In this document: one piece after another, positions 45,748-56,234 of the stretch | Layout: every line of letters begins with the position of its first letter | How positions within the stretch are numbered: position 1 is the first letter of the stretch | Assembly (NCBI GenBank): GCA_020744225.1 | Contig: JAGMWG010000007.1 | Coordinates: 620,001 to 684,000 of the forward strand | Reading direction: 5' to 3' | DNA: 64,000 nt | Source of the DNA: Paraphoma chrysanthemicola | Lineage: Eukaryota; Ascomycota; Dothideomycetes; Pleosporales; Phaeosphaeriaceae | The notes under the pieces: generated by a model | Database searches by the model: none | Seen by the model: the letters and a program-made list of their open reading frames with translations, nothing else | Told to the model about the DNA's origin: nothing | Position numbers and translations under genes: made by a program

Positions 45748-46194
45748 AACTCCTGCAGATTGTTACCCCATCACCAGCAAGCGTCCCGCAGAAGTATGCG
45801 GAACTCTAACAATCAATTATCCTTGCGCTGCTGAAGATCTGGGACTTCCTGTCGACATAAGCGCTGCGCTTTTGTCGCACCGCTTCAGAACACTAGCACG
45901 ACGTTAATGGTAAGTCGTCTTATGCGGCAACGAAGACAATAACGAAATGGTTTCTACACGTCGACCATGATAGTATAGATTAGTAAGATGAAAGTATTAC
46001 TATTGGAAAGATATAAAAATACAACATTGCATCTACTTTGTGTGACTTTCCTGAAGCCATGAAGGTGGACGTGAAACGCTTTGGCCAGCGTTTTGCACGT
46101 GCTTTCGTGACCGAGAGCGCGTTGGACTTCGCGCCCCTAGCTCCTGTCATCAACCCTCAATCGTACACACCACAACTCGTCGTCCAAAACAAAC
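45748..46194. other. Intergenic, no gene seen
   Basis: 447 bp between the G-patch stop and the ORC3 start, with the presumed ORC3 promoter. An AT-rich patch lies near 45960-46030. Confidence 0.5.
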
Positions 46195-48343
46195 ATGGAA
46201 CATCAGCGATGCTATATCTATGAGCCTCAAAAAAATGAAGAGCGTGCTCCAAAGCGGCAAAAAACGAGCAGATATGACCCGCACGCACAATGGCATGAAC
46301 GCTTGCAGACATACCGTAGATTGTGGTCGCAGCAAGAGGAGCGCATTCAGGTACGCATCCTCATTATAGGTACCGCCCGCTTATGCTTATCATTCTCAGA
46401 ACACTCTAGAAGGAGCCGACAGCGCAGTGCAGCAGAAGATTGTTGATTTCGTGTCTACTGCTAGCGAAGCTCCAGATGAGCTGAAGTTTGCCATTCCCAC
46501 CGGCCTTGTCGTCGCAGGCCCAAGTATTGCGTCCCATGGACCATTCTTTGTGCGGCTAGGCCAAAGGATCAGGAAAGAAATGAAAAGCACCTATGTTATT
46601 CTTACCTCAGCGGAGAGCAACAATCTCAAGACCCTGCTGAAGAACCTGATCAAGAAGGTCACCTCTCTTGTGGAAGATGACGATGACGAAGAACTGGATC
46701 GTCGCTCCACTACTTCGAGACATGGGCCGAAGCTTCTTAACTATGATCTTGGCCACGTTCAAGAGTGGCGTAAGAAGAACCGCGTTTCAAGTATTGTCGT
46801 TGCAATCCAGGACAGCGAAGCATTCGATGCTGGACTTCTCGCAGATGTGGTCGATCTCTTCCAGTAAGTTCTTCGGCATAATCACTGTCTAGTACTAACC
46901 ATTATAGTTCATGGCTGGACAGGCTGCCGTTTGTGCTCTTGTTTGGCATCGCAACTTCTGCAGAAAGCTTCGAAGATCGACTCTCTGCCACGTCATTACG
47001 ATATCTAGAGGGCGAGAAGTTTGATGTCACCCAGTCCGATGATATTATTGAGAAGCTGTTCAGTGCTACAATAGCCAACACTGATGCGCGACTCCACATT
47101 GGTCCCAATCTCTGCCGCCGCATGATCGATCGCCAGAAGGACCATGTGCAGAATGTTCAGGACTTCTGTGATGGTCTGAAGTATGCTTACATGTCCCACT
47201 TCTATGCGAGCATACCCAGTCTACTCCTCCAAGACAGCATAGAGTTGAAAGAACTGTCAGCAGATACTATTCAGGCTTTACGCACTTTGCCATCACTTCG
47301 TCGCTCTGTGGAAGACATGCTAGAAAAAGGGCGAGCGCCAGATGTCCGCAAGTTGCTGGAGTCAGACGAGCAGCTTCTTCGCACATCCAAGAAAGATGTC
47401 GAGCTAAGCCAGCACGCACTGTCGAGATTGAGCTTCGCTTCGCAAGTCCTGTTTAAGATTCGCGCATCGCTTCAGATGACCCCATCCGTCAAGCTCTCTT
47501 CGATATGGATCAGAGCAGCATCCGCAGATATGGCTGGCTCGCCAATACTTCGCGAAACCATGCTCTCTATCAAGAAGATTCCATCCGATAAATTTGTCGA
47601 GCTTCTGGGAGACATCACAGATCTTCAAAGTGACTATCTCTCAATTGACGTTGGTCTCTTGCAGCAGGAGCTGAACAGCCTAATTGACAAGCAAGATGGG
47701 TCCGCGCCTCTTCGGACACAGCACGACGTCCGTAACGACAGTCTTCGCACAACGGTTGTGGCACAAAAGGTCCTTCTCAGCAAACACAAGGCAGCGCTCT
47801 CGGAACAAGACAAGGCCTACTCTGACTTGGTTGGAAGCTTCCACGACAAGCTCGAAGCCTACTTTGAGTCAGCTTTCATTGACCCTAGCATCCTGCCGCT
47901 TTCGGAAGTTCTAATCTACGATCTGAAGTCGCCACATACAGAGGTCTTCCAGCCGAAACCACGCTTCGCAATCGAACGAGCACTTGCAGCGCCGCACGAC
48001 TACCTAGGTTGCGAGTGCTGTAGTGGAGTTGACGGTGCTGAAGCTGCGCTTAATGCCACCCAGCCTGCCACTGCCATTGTGTACCAAATGTATCTGGAAT
48101 CTGGCGCTCTCATGAACGTGAGCGATTTGTGGTCTGCGTTCAACGCCATTGCAGGAGAAGGTGATGAGGATGAAGAGTCGAAGACAATGTAAGTTCAATC
48201 TGTCATTACGCGACTTCTCAATTGCTGATCACATCAGGGCACTCTTCCAACGAGCTCTGGCCGAGCTTAAACATCTCGGCATGCTCAAACCCAGCAGGAA
48301 GAAGACAGACCATGTCTCGAAGACCATGTGGAAGGGCCTTTGA
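46195..48343 (+). CDS. orc3: Origin recognition complex subunit 3
   Basis: Four exons (46195-46350, 46400-46863, 46908-48188, 48238-48343) keep phase, 668 aa. ORC3 is part of the six-subunit complex that marks replication origins in the nucleus. The N-terminal half has the degenerate AAA+-like fold with IPTGLVVAGPSIASHGPFFV, a diverged P-loop region lacking GKT (typical of ORC3), SIVVAIQDSEAFD in the Walker B position and LPFVLLFGIATSAESFEDRL. The middle is helical. The C-terminus (ALFQRALAELKHLGMLKPSR, then TMWKGL) is the winged-helix end. The last exon is only 106 nt. The 3' end lies 59 bp from the convergent HAAO gene. Confidence 0.95.
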
Positions 48344-48402
48344 TCGCTATTTATATTGTACAATCGTATCTTCTACAGTGTCCAGACGCAGCACGCATAC
48401 GA

Positions 48403-49129
48403 CTACTTTTGCGGCGCTGTATCGCATAGCGTCCCACAATTCTTGCACGTTCTGGCTTCCTTGTCCGCCTTGAAGTTGTTCACCGCACTTTTGATTTGTG
48501 TCCCCAGATCCGTGCAATGAAAAGCGGCTTCATGCACCTTCTCGCCACAATTCTGACAGTACCACCGCAATCGGTCCAAACTGTCCTCCGGGCGCTTTTG
48601 CTCCAACACAATGCCAACAGTGTCCTTAAAACGCACCGGGTTGTGTGGCGTGTTTGGTGGCAAGAGGAACATGTCACCCTCGTGGATGTGGATGTCGCGG
48701 AACTGCTCGGCGGGAGGCAACGACGAGTCGACGATTTTGAGCAGCATCGAGCCCTTGTGTTGGTAGAACCATTCGGCGGTCTCGTTGATGTGGTAGTCTG
48801 TGCGCTCGTTTGGGCCGCCGACAATCATGACGGTTACGGAGTCATTGTACACGCAGTAGTTGTTGATGGGAGGTTTGAGCATGTGGGAATTTTCTGAGAT
48901 CCTGGCGTGATGGTCAACGGAGACTTGCACCAGCGAGCGCAAATAAGATTGAAGCAAACAGACGCACATACCATTTTGGCACGTTTAAAGGTGGTCCTAT
49001 TGATCTGCGTGGTTGTGAGTGTGAGAAGTGGCGCTGTTGCGACAGAGTGACGGAAGTCCGCAGTGGCTGTCGCGTTGAGCTCTGGAGCAGCCGCGCTGCT
49101 GGGCGCAACAATTGCATGTGTACTGTCAT
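48403..49129 (-). CDS. bna1: 3-hydroxyanthranilate 3,4-dioxygenase with apparent mitochondrial presequence
   Basis: Two exons (49129-48972, 48901-48403; 70-nt intron GTATGT...GCCAG, phase 2), 218 aa. It opens the ring of 3-hydroxyanthranilate in the kynurenine route to quinolinate and NAD. The Fe(II) site is seen in RTDYHINETAEWFYQHKG and PPNTPHNPVRFKDTVGIV. The C-terminal CQNCG and CKNCG pairs form the second metal site found in fungal and bacterial enzymes. Before the usual start (around PPLNVPKWISENSH) there are about 45 extra residues, MTVHMQLLRPAARLLQSSTR then QRHFSHSQPRRS, rich in Arg/Ser/Leu without acids, a classic mitochondrial import signal. The enzyme is normally cytosolic, so the location is a prediction. 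Divergent from the copper transporter. Confidence 0.93.
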
Positions 49130-49405
49130 GATGTGATGTGCATTTCAGTTATTTGAAAGGAATTTCTACTCGGCAACAGAAAAGTGAGCTTTGAAATCCA
49201 TCCTCAGTCATGTCATAGACCCTTCTTCCGAACCGCGGGGATACCCGACCCTGGACAGCTCCCACGCGCTCACGCGCCGCCCCGCGACGTCCGTGCCCAA
49301 AACATGCTCATGCAACGCAACATGCGACACTTGCCTTGACCCTGCCTTTCCTCCCATCTTCCACATTGCACACTGCAGACTTCCTTCCATCACAAACACG
49401 CTGAA
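49130..49405. promoter_or_regulatory. Compact bidirectional promoter of HAAO and copper transporter
   Basis: 276 bp separate the start codons of the dioxygenase (minus) and the CTR transporter (plus), so regulatory elements are likely shared. No copper- or iron-responsive site could be assigned by eye. Confidence 0.5.
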
Positions 49406-50275
49406 ATGGATCACTCCCACATGGACCACGGCCACGAAGGCCACACGATGCCCATGCCTGGCATGGACAAGCCGCACCAGTGCAACATGAACGTACGCTG
49501 CCTCTTCCTGTCCTTCTTTCCCTCCAGCGTATACTAATGCGCTCCGCAGATGCTGTTCACGTGGGACACAACGGACCTTTGCATCGTATTTCGTGGCTGG
49601 CACGTCAGCGGGACCGGGTCGCTGATCGTGTCGCTGCTGGCGATTGTCCTACTAACGGCGGGATACGAGGCGGTCAGGGAAGCGTCGAGACGGTATGAGG
49701 CGTTTGCGAGTAAGGTGTCGGAAGGAAGAAGGGGTGGGGATGACTTGAGAGGTGAGTGCGGATACTTTCATACAAATATGGGGAATTGGGGAGAGTGCTC
49801 TTGCAGCATGGTCCTGCAGATCCCCAGCGAACAACGATGCGTTCTTCTTGGTTGCGTGCGATTGCACAAGGCCAAAAACAATGAGTCGCTTCACTCAGGC
49901 TGGTGAAGCAAGAGCGACTTCTTTCATTCTTTATGTCTCTTTCTTCGTCTTGAAGAACCTAGCTGAGTGCAGCGCCGAAGACACCCCGAATGAATCGAGC
50001 TCATTACTTGGACCAGGCCGCAATGTGGGAAAGAATTCGGAGCAACAGATGAAAATTGTCAAGGGAGCGTTGTACGCGGTACAGGTGTTCTACTCTTTCT
50101 TCATCATGTAAGTCTATTCCGACCTATCCGACGGCTATGATAATCAACTAACATGAAAAGGCTGCTATTCATGACATATAATGGCTGGGTTATGCTTGCT
50201 GTGGCAGTGGGTGCGTTTGTCGGCTACTTGCTGTTCAGTAATTCGTCGTCGACCAAGACGGTCGCTTGCCACTGA
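49406..50275 (+). CDS. CTR-family copper transporter
   Basis: Four exons (49406-49492, 49550-49751, 49807-50107, 50161-50275) keep phase, about 234 aa. The N-terminus is His/Met-rich (MDHSHMDHGHEGHTMPMPGM), a copper-binding head. TM1 follows in GTGSLIVSLLAIVLLTAGYE. TM2 carries the Mx3M selectivity motif (ALYAVQVFYSFFIMLLFMTY) and TM3 follows with a small-residue packing motif (AVAVGAFVGYLLF). CTR proteins form trimers that import Cu(I) at the plasma membrane or release it from the vacuole. The segment encoded by the first part of exon 3 (Cys- and Arg-rich) is unlike relatives, so the acceptor at 49806 is less certain than the other splice sites. Confidence 0.9.
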
Positions 50276-51483
50276 GAAGATATTGCAAATATGGTGTATA
50301 GCCTATGTTCATCGGGAAGATCAGGTTCGCAATTCGAGCATTGAGTAAATGCAGGGTCCTGAGTGCTAGTAGCTCCCCAGATCGTAGCCGCTCTGTTCGG
50401 AACCGTCCACGGAACGCAGCCGTGCGTACATCATGAATGTTGTAACTTTCCCTGCAATATCCGCGATCGTTCCGTGGGCGATTGATGTACCGCCGAGCCG
50501 CCCGTCCGTCTAGCCGGGTCGACGGTCGTCAAGCATGAGCGCAAGTTGCAGGTGTAGCCATGGAGTTTGTACATGTTAATAGAGCTCAACAATAATTCAC
50601 GTACACAAATCTATTCCATCTGCAGCGTGGCTCGCGCAAGCAGCCCCCGAGCATGGACTATGGTGTCGGCATCAGATACGCCGAGAGGCGCATCGTACCT
50701 GGCTGATGCGTACAAGATGTCGAATTTGATCATGAAAAACAGACCTCAAGTGCGCTCTTAAATCGGTGTTCGGACATCAGAGACGCAACAAGTGCTCCGA
50801 ATGTTGAAGTATCTGTAAAGCTACACCGATTGAACGAGGCAATTCTGTCCGCTGACCCTGCGCTCGTGCCAGGCTGAGCATGGAGCAAATGCCGCGGCGA
50901 CTGGTTCCGTGTCGGACGGGATTGCCATTACTAGCATCGTGAACTGCTTGAGAACATCGAGCAGCGCAAGCAGTCTATCAATCCGTAGGAAGTAGAAGTA
51001 AATGCGAGAATTCGTAACAAATGTCGTCGAGAACTCGAGACTAATATGGGGCGCTCCGGAGCCTTCACATGCCAAAAGGCAAGACGCGCCGCCCACGCTC
51101 TCCGCGCGTGACTTGCCCCAGGTTTCGGCGGCGCGCCGTCCCAATCATGACCCACACATTTGCTGTCATGTGGCAGCGAACCAAGCGCAGCGTCTTCACA
51201 TGCGACAGACTGCTGCTGCGCAAATATAAGACTGTCAATGCGTCACGGTGCTCAGCAGATGAAAATCGGCTGTCGGACAAACATCCTAGACATCATTCGC
51301 TGTGGCACTGTTGTCGTTTCGGGCTAGTGCATTTAATTGCCGAGGCATCCAATTGCTGCGACTAAGCAACGAATCCAGCACCCTTCCCATACAAAGACTC
51401 CAGATCTCCGCACTTTTCTCCGGAATCTGCACTTACTAAACTCTTCCCTCATTTTTGTTCCCTCCACACGTGCATCCATCACC
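50276..51483. other. Intergenic, no gene seen
   Basis: 1.2 kb between the CTR stop and the fumarate reductase start. The short overlapping frames near 50821-51365 lack domains or splice logic. Confidence 0.5.
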
Positions 51484-53603
51484 ATGCCGCAGAGCATCAT
51501 TGTTGTTGGCGCTGGCTGTAAGCATTCCTCTCGGATCATGCACCAGGTTGCCGGTGGCTAACGTTGTCGACAGTGTCCGGCTTGAGCGCTGCCCACACCA
51601 TTTACTTGGCTGGAGGCAATGTCACGCTCCTCGACAAGAACAGTAAGTCATGATCCTGTTTGCGCTTTGATGCGGCGGATCTTAACATGCGGCAGACTTC
51701 ATGGGAGGCAACTCCACCAAGGCCACATCCGGAATCAACGGTGCCCTTACAAGGACGCAGGTCGACCACAAGATTGGCGACAGCGTCAAGCAATTCTACG
51801 ATGACACACTCAAGTCCGCCCGTGACAAGGCGCGACCAGATCTCATCAAGGTCTTGACCTACAAGTCCGCGGCTGCCGTTGAGTGGCTGATGGACGTCTT
51901 CAACCTCGATTTGACTCTGGTTTCGCGGTTAGGGTATGTTTTCATCGAAATTTCGATAAATTGGTACCAATTCTGACTCCTACAGTGGTCACTCCCAGCC
52001 ACGTACTCACCGTGGTCACGATGCCAAATTCCCCGGTATGGCCATCACATATGCGCTCATGCAACGATTTGAGGAGCTCGCCGAGCAGGAGCCCGAGCGC
52101 GTCAAGCTCGTCAAGAAGGCCAAGGTCCTCAAGGTCAACACCGAGGGCAACCGTGCCACTGGTGTCACCTACTCGTTCAACGGCGAGGAGAACACCATCG
52201 AGGGCCCAGTCATTCTCGCGACCGGCGGCTACGCTGCCGACTTCACAGAGGACTCGCTCCTGAAGAAGTGGAGGCCAGACACATACGATCTCTCGACCAC
52301 CAACGGCGCTCACGCCACCGGTGACGGACACAAGATGTTGATGAAGATTGGTGCCAACGGCATCGACATGGACAAGGTCCAGGTGCATCCTACCGGTCTC
52401 GTCGACCCCAAGGATCCCACCGCAAAGACCAAGTTCTTGGCCGCTGAGGGTACGTTTATTATGATTTGCTACCGAGATGCCTGCTAACAGTACTTAGCTC
52501 TACGTGGTGAGGGCGGTATCCTTCTCAACAACAAGGGCCAGCGCTTCTGCGACGACCTTGGTCACCGCGATTACGTCTCCGGCATGATGTGGGAGGAGAA
52601 GAAGAAGGGTCAATGGCCCATTCGCCTCGTCCTCAACTCCAAGGCCTCGAATGTCCTCGATTTCCACACAAGGCATTACTCTGGCCGCGGTCTGATGAAG
52701 AAGATGACTGGTGCAGAGCTCGCCAAGGATATTGGTGTCAGCGACAAGGACCTCCAGGCTGAGTTCCAGAGCTACAACGCTATCGCCAAGGGCGAGAAGA
52801 AAGACACATGGGGCAAGAAGTTCTTCCACAACTTGCCATTCGACATCAACGACACCTTCCACGTCGCTGTTATGGAGCCTGTGCTCCATTTCACCATGGG
52901 TGGTATCGAGATCAACGACCAGGCTCAGTGCTTGAACTCCGAGGGCAAGCCATTCGATGGTCTCTACGTCTGCGGTGAGCTTGCTGGTGGTGTTCACGGT
53001 GCCAACCGTCTCGGTGGTTCATCACTCCTCGGCTGTGTCGTCTACGGCCGTGTTGCAGGAGATTCAGCATCGAAGTACCTCTTCCAGCAAGCACTCAACT
53101 CATCTGGCGGCTCGGCAGTGAACCGTCTTGGCCAGATCTCGCTTCACATTGATCCATCCCAGCCCGGCAAGGTCTCTGTCGAGTGGGGCAGCGGTGTCAG
53201 CGGAAGCGCACAGCAAAGCAATGGCCAGTCAACAATCGACCAGCAGAAGCAGCTGTCAGCGGCTCCCGTCCTGAAGGGCGACGCCGACTCAAAGGATCCC
53301 GGCAAGGTCTCGAAGCCCAACGAGCCCGCCAAGTTCAGCATTCCCGACAAGGAGTTCTCGCTTGAGGAGATTGCGAAGCACAACAAGAAGGACGATCTCT
53401 GGATCGCAGTAAAGGGCATTGTCATGGACGTAACCAACTGGACAGATGAGCACCCCGGCGGCCCTCAGGCGCTTTTCAGCCACATGGGCAAGGACGCATC
53501 GGAGGAGTTCGAGATGCTGCACGACGACGAGGTCATCCCCAAGTATGCACCAGAAATCGTCATCGGCAAGGTTAAGGGCCAGAAGGTTACTCTGGAGTAC
53601 TAG
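51484..53603 (+). CDS. Soluble fumarate reductase fused to cytochrome b5
   Basis: Five exons (51484-51517, 51574-51642, 51696-51933, 51986-52449, 52498-53603) keep phase, 636 aa. The N-terminal FAD site is IIVVGAGLSGLSAA. Substrate- and FAD-loop motifs of the FRDS1/OSM1 family follow: GGNSTKATSGINGA, HSQPRTHRGHD, ILATGGYAADF, VQVHPTGLVDP, HFTMGGIEIN and GGVHGANRLGGSSLLG. After a Ser/Gln/Lys-rich linker, a cytochrome b5 domain begins near FSLEEIAKHNKKDDLWIAVK. Its heme ligands are likely His of DEHPGGPQA and His of EMLHDDEV. It probably reduces fumarate to succinate, reoxidising FADH2/NADH. No targeting peptide is seen, so it is likely cytosolic. The first exon is only 34 nt. Confidence 0.95.
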
Positions 53604-53974
53604 ATTTGGTGTTGGTAGATTTTGTGTACTTATAGCCTATTGTTCCAATGATATCACTTGCATACCTTCAATATTCAATTACCTGAAACTAAGTGACAAT
53701 CTCCGACAGTTAAATGTGTCTCAATATTGATCGTCTGATCTGCGTTGAAACATGCGCATCTGTGTTTGTGCATCGTAAGTGCCCCTCGTGGCTGGATCGC
53801 CTCGGACATTAAGACCCTAGTCGAAACTACCCCAGATCAACGCGACCTGCAGCTCCCCTTTGAGCATTACGCAACCTCAAATTTCCTCAACACACACATC
53901 ACCCACGTCCTGCGCACACCACAACGCTTCTGAAAGATGCTGCGCGCCCCACATACCTCACTCCTATTCCGACG
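53604..53974. other. Intergenic, no gene seen
   Basis: 371 bp between the fumarate reductase stop and the TED1-like start, with the presumed promoter of the latter. Confidence 0.5.
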
Positions 53975-56024
53975 ATGACCGAGTACGACGACTATGGCAT
54001 TCCCGTCGGCGCATACGTAGAGCCCGAGGGTCTGGCGAACCAGGCGTGGAGGGTGGTGAGAGCATTCTATCTTTACAGACTACGGCCACTCGCGGGGAAA
54101 GGGACCAATGCGATCAAAAGGGGCGATTGGAGCTTCAAGCGATTGTTTACGCTTGTCAATGCGCTCGTGCTGGTGTGGTGGGTGGTGCTCTATTGGGGAG
54201 AGAAGGGGACATTCAACAGCGCGATAGCGAGTTGTGATTGGGACAGCTGGGAGAAATGGGTGCGTATACACCACCGGCGAAGTTTCACTTACACTAACAT
54301 CGCAAAAGGAAGCCGGCGCAAACCCCCACAGACTCATCTTTGTTGCAGATCCGCAACTCATAGATCCGCATACCTACCCTGGCCGCCCGTGGCCTCTCAA
54401 CCCGCTCGCATACAAATACACCGATCTTTACCTCCGCCGCACATACTCTCGCTTACAGACTGTTCTGTATCCCGACACGATTTTCTTCTTGGGCGACTTG
54501 TTTGACGGCGGGCGCGAGTGGTCTACGCGCACGACTACTTCCCCCGAGGAGCAGTACCGGAAGTATGGTGACGACTTCTGGTTGAATGAATACAGACGAT
54601 TTGGGGACATATTTTTCAGACATTGGGGTGACGCGGGATTAGAGGCGCGACCAGGCCAGCCAGGACGGAAGCTCATAAGCAGCCTTCCAGGAAATCATGA
54701 CCTGGGTTTCGCACGAGGCGTTCAGATTGGAGTAAGAGACAGGTTCAATGCCTACTTCGGAGACGGAAACAGGATAGACGTCATCGCCAACCATACTTTC
54801 GTCTCGATCGACAGCGTCTCGCTAAGCGCGTTGGGACAGCCTTCGCCAGAACAGGTGGAGAATCTGTGGAAACCGACTGTCGACTTCCTCGACAGCGCGA
54901 AGACGCAAAAAAAACGGCTCATACAGCGCGAGCTTCGGAAACAGCAAGGCTTGCGGCCTTATCCAGGATTCCCACATCACGACATCAAGACGGAAGATCT
55001 GGCAAGTGCAAAACTTCCACACTCGAATGATGAAGTGACAGAGTTCCCTACAATCCTACTCAGCCACGTACCCCTCTTTCGTGCACCCGGCACTCCATGT
55101 GGTCCAATGCGCGAAAGATGGCCACCCACGCCACGCACGGCCGGAGAGGCACCATACGATATAGACGAGCGGAATGCGATCTCCGTAAGCGGTGGCTACC
55201 AGTATCAGAACGTGCTTAACAAAGAGATTACGACAGACATCGCGAACAAAGTTGGCGATATTCGCTATGCATTCTCTGGAGACGACCACGATTACTGCGA
55301 GGTTCTACACAGAGGCTATGCAAGCGGCGGTGGCGGCATACGAGAGATCACAGTGAAGAGCACAAGCTGGGCTATGGGTATTCGACACCCAGGCGTAGTG
55401 CTACTCAGCATGTGGAATCCTGTCGACAAGCACGGCAAACCACTTAACGGGAACGGCGATTCCACCATCCAAACAAAACTGTGCCTTTATCCTGATCAGA
55501 TTGGCACATTTATTCGCTACGGTACACTCTTCGGCCTCACACTCGTCCTCTTACTCGCACGTGCCGCCCTCGTCATGTTTGAAATCATCAAGCTACCCGC
55601 ACCGACAGAGACCCCTCTCCTCCCGACCGCAAACCCAGCGCCAACCGAAAAGGACAATCAGAAATACGAGGACCATCCCGTTGTGGACGATCAAACACAC
55701 TCCTCGAACTCAAGCACGTCTTCAGAACGAGGCAATCTCCAAGTCCGCTCCGCACAAGCGCGAACACGCACAACGTCACCGCAGAAATATACTTACCCGC
55801 TCGTCCAATATGCGGGATACAATCCGGGACAAGACCCGGATCATCACAGTAGGAAAGTCAAGGTGTATGGCGGAAGCAACACTACTAAGGCGAAGCCAGC
55901 AAAGCCAAGGAAGAAGAGGAGAGGCTTGGGCTTGTTTCTGTACGAGGTGCGCAGTGGTTTGGCACGAGTATTACTACTTGGGGGCGTTTGGTATTTGTGG
56001 TTGGTATGGTTGGATTCTGCATGA
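53975..56024 (+). CDS. ted1: TED1/CDC1-type GPI-remodelling phosphoesterase
   Basis: Two exons (53975-54259, 54309-56024; 49-nt intron GTGCGT...AAAAG, phase 0), 666 aa. An N-terminal signal anchor (LFTLVNALVLVWWVVLYWG) precedes a luminal metallophosphoesterase domain with all metal-binding blocks: FVADPQLIDPHTY, FLGDLFDGGREW, LPGNHDLGF, LLSHVPLFR and FSGDDHDYC. After it come a second membrane helix (LFGLTLVLLLARAALVMFEI), a long charged linker and a last hydrophobic segment (ARVLLLGGVWYLWLVWL). Yeast Ted1 and Cdc1 remove ethanolamine phosphate from GPI-anchor mannoses in the ER, aiding export of GPI proteins; this function is transferred by family. It borders the repeat array. Confidence 0.93.
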
Positions 56025-56234
56025 TGGGTAGGGTGTAATGAGCATGATCATGGCGTTTATTGCATGGGCGTAAGAGTTTGATAGAGTGTAGGTTATGATA
56101 CCAAAGACTCCGTAATGCGAATCGAATCTCGATAATCAAAGAAGAGTGATAGTTTGTGTGAGAACAGCATGTAGGCGAATCAGTGGGATAAGTGGTGTAA
56201 AGCCAAGATGATTCTTCTCGGCGCTCTGCTTGTA

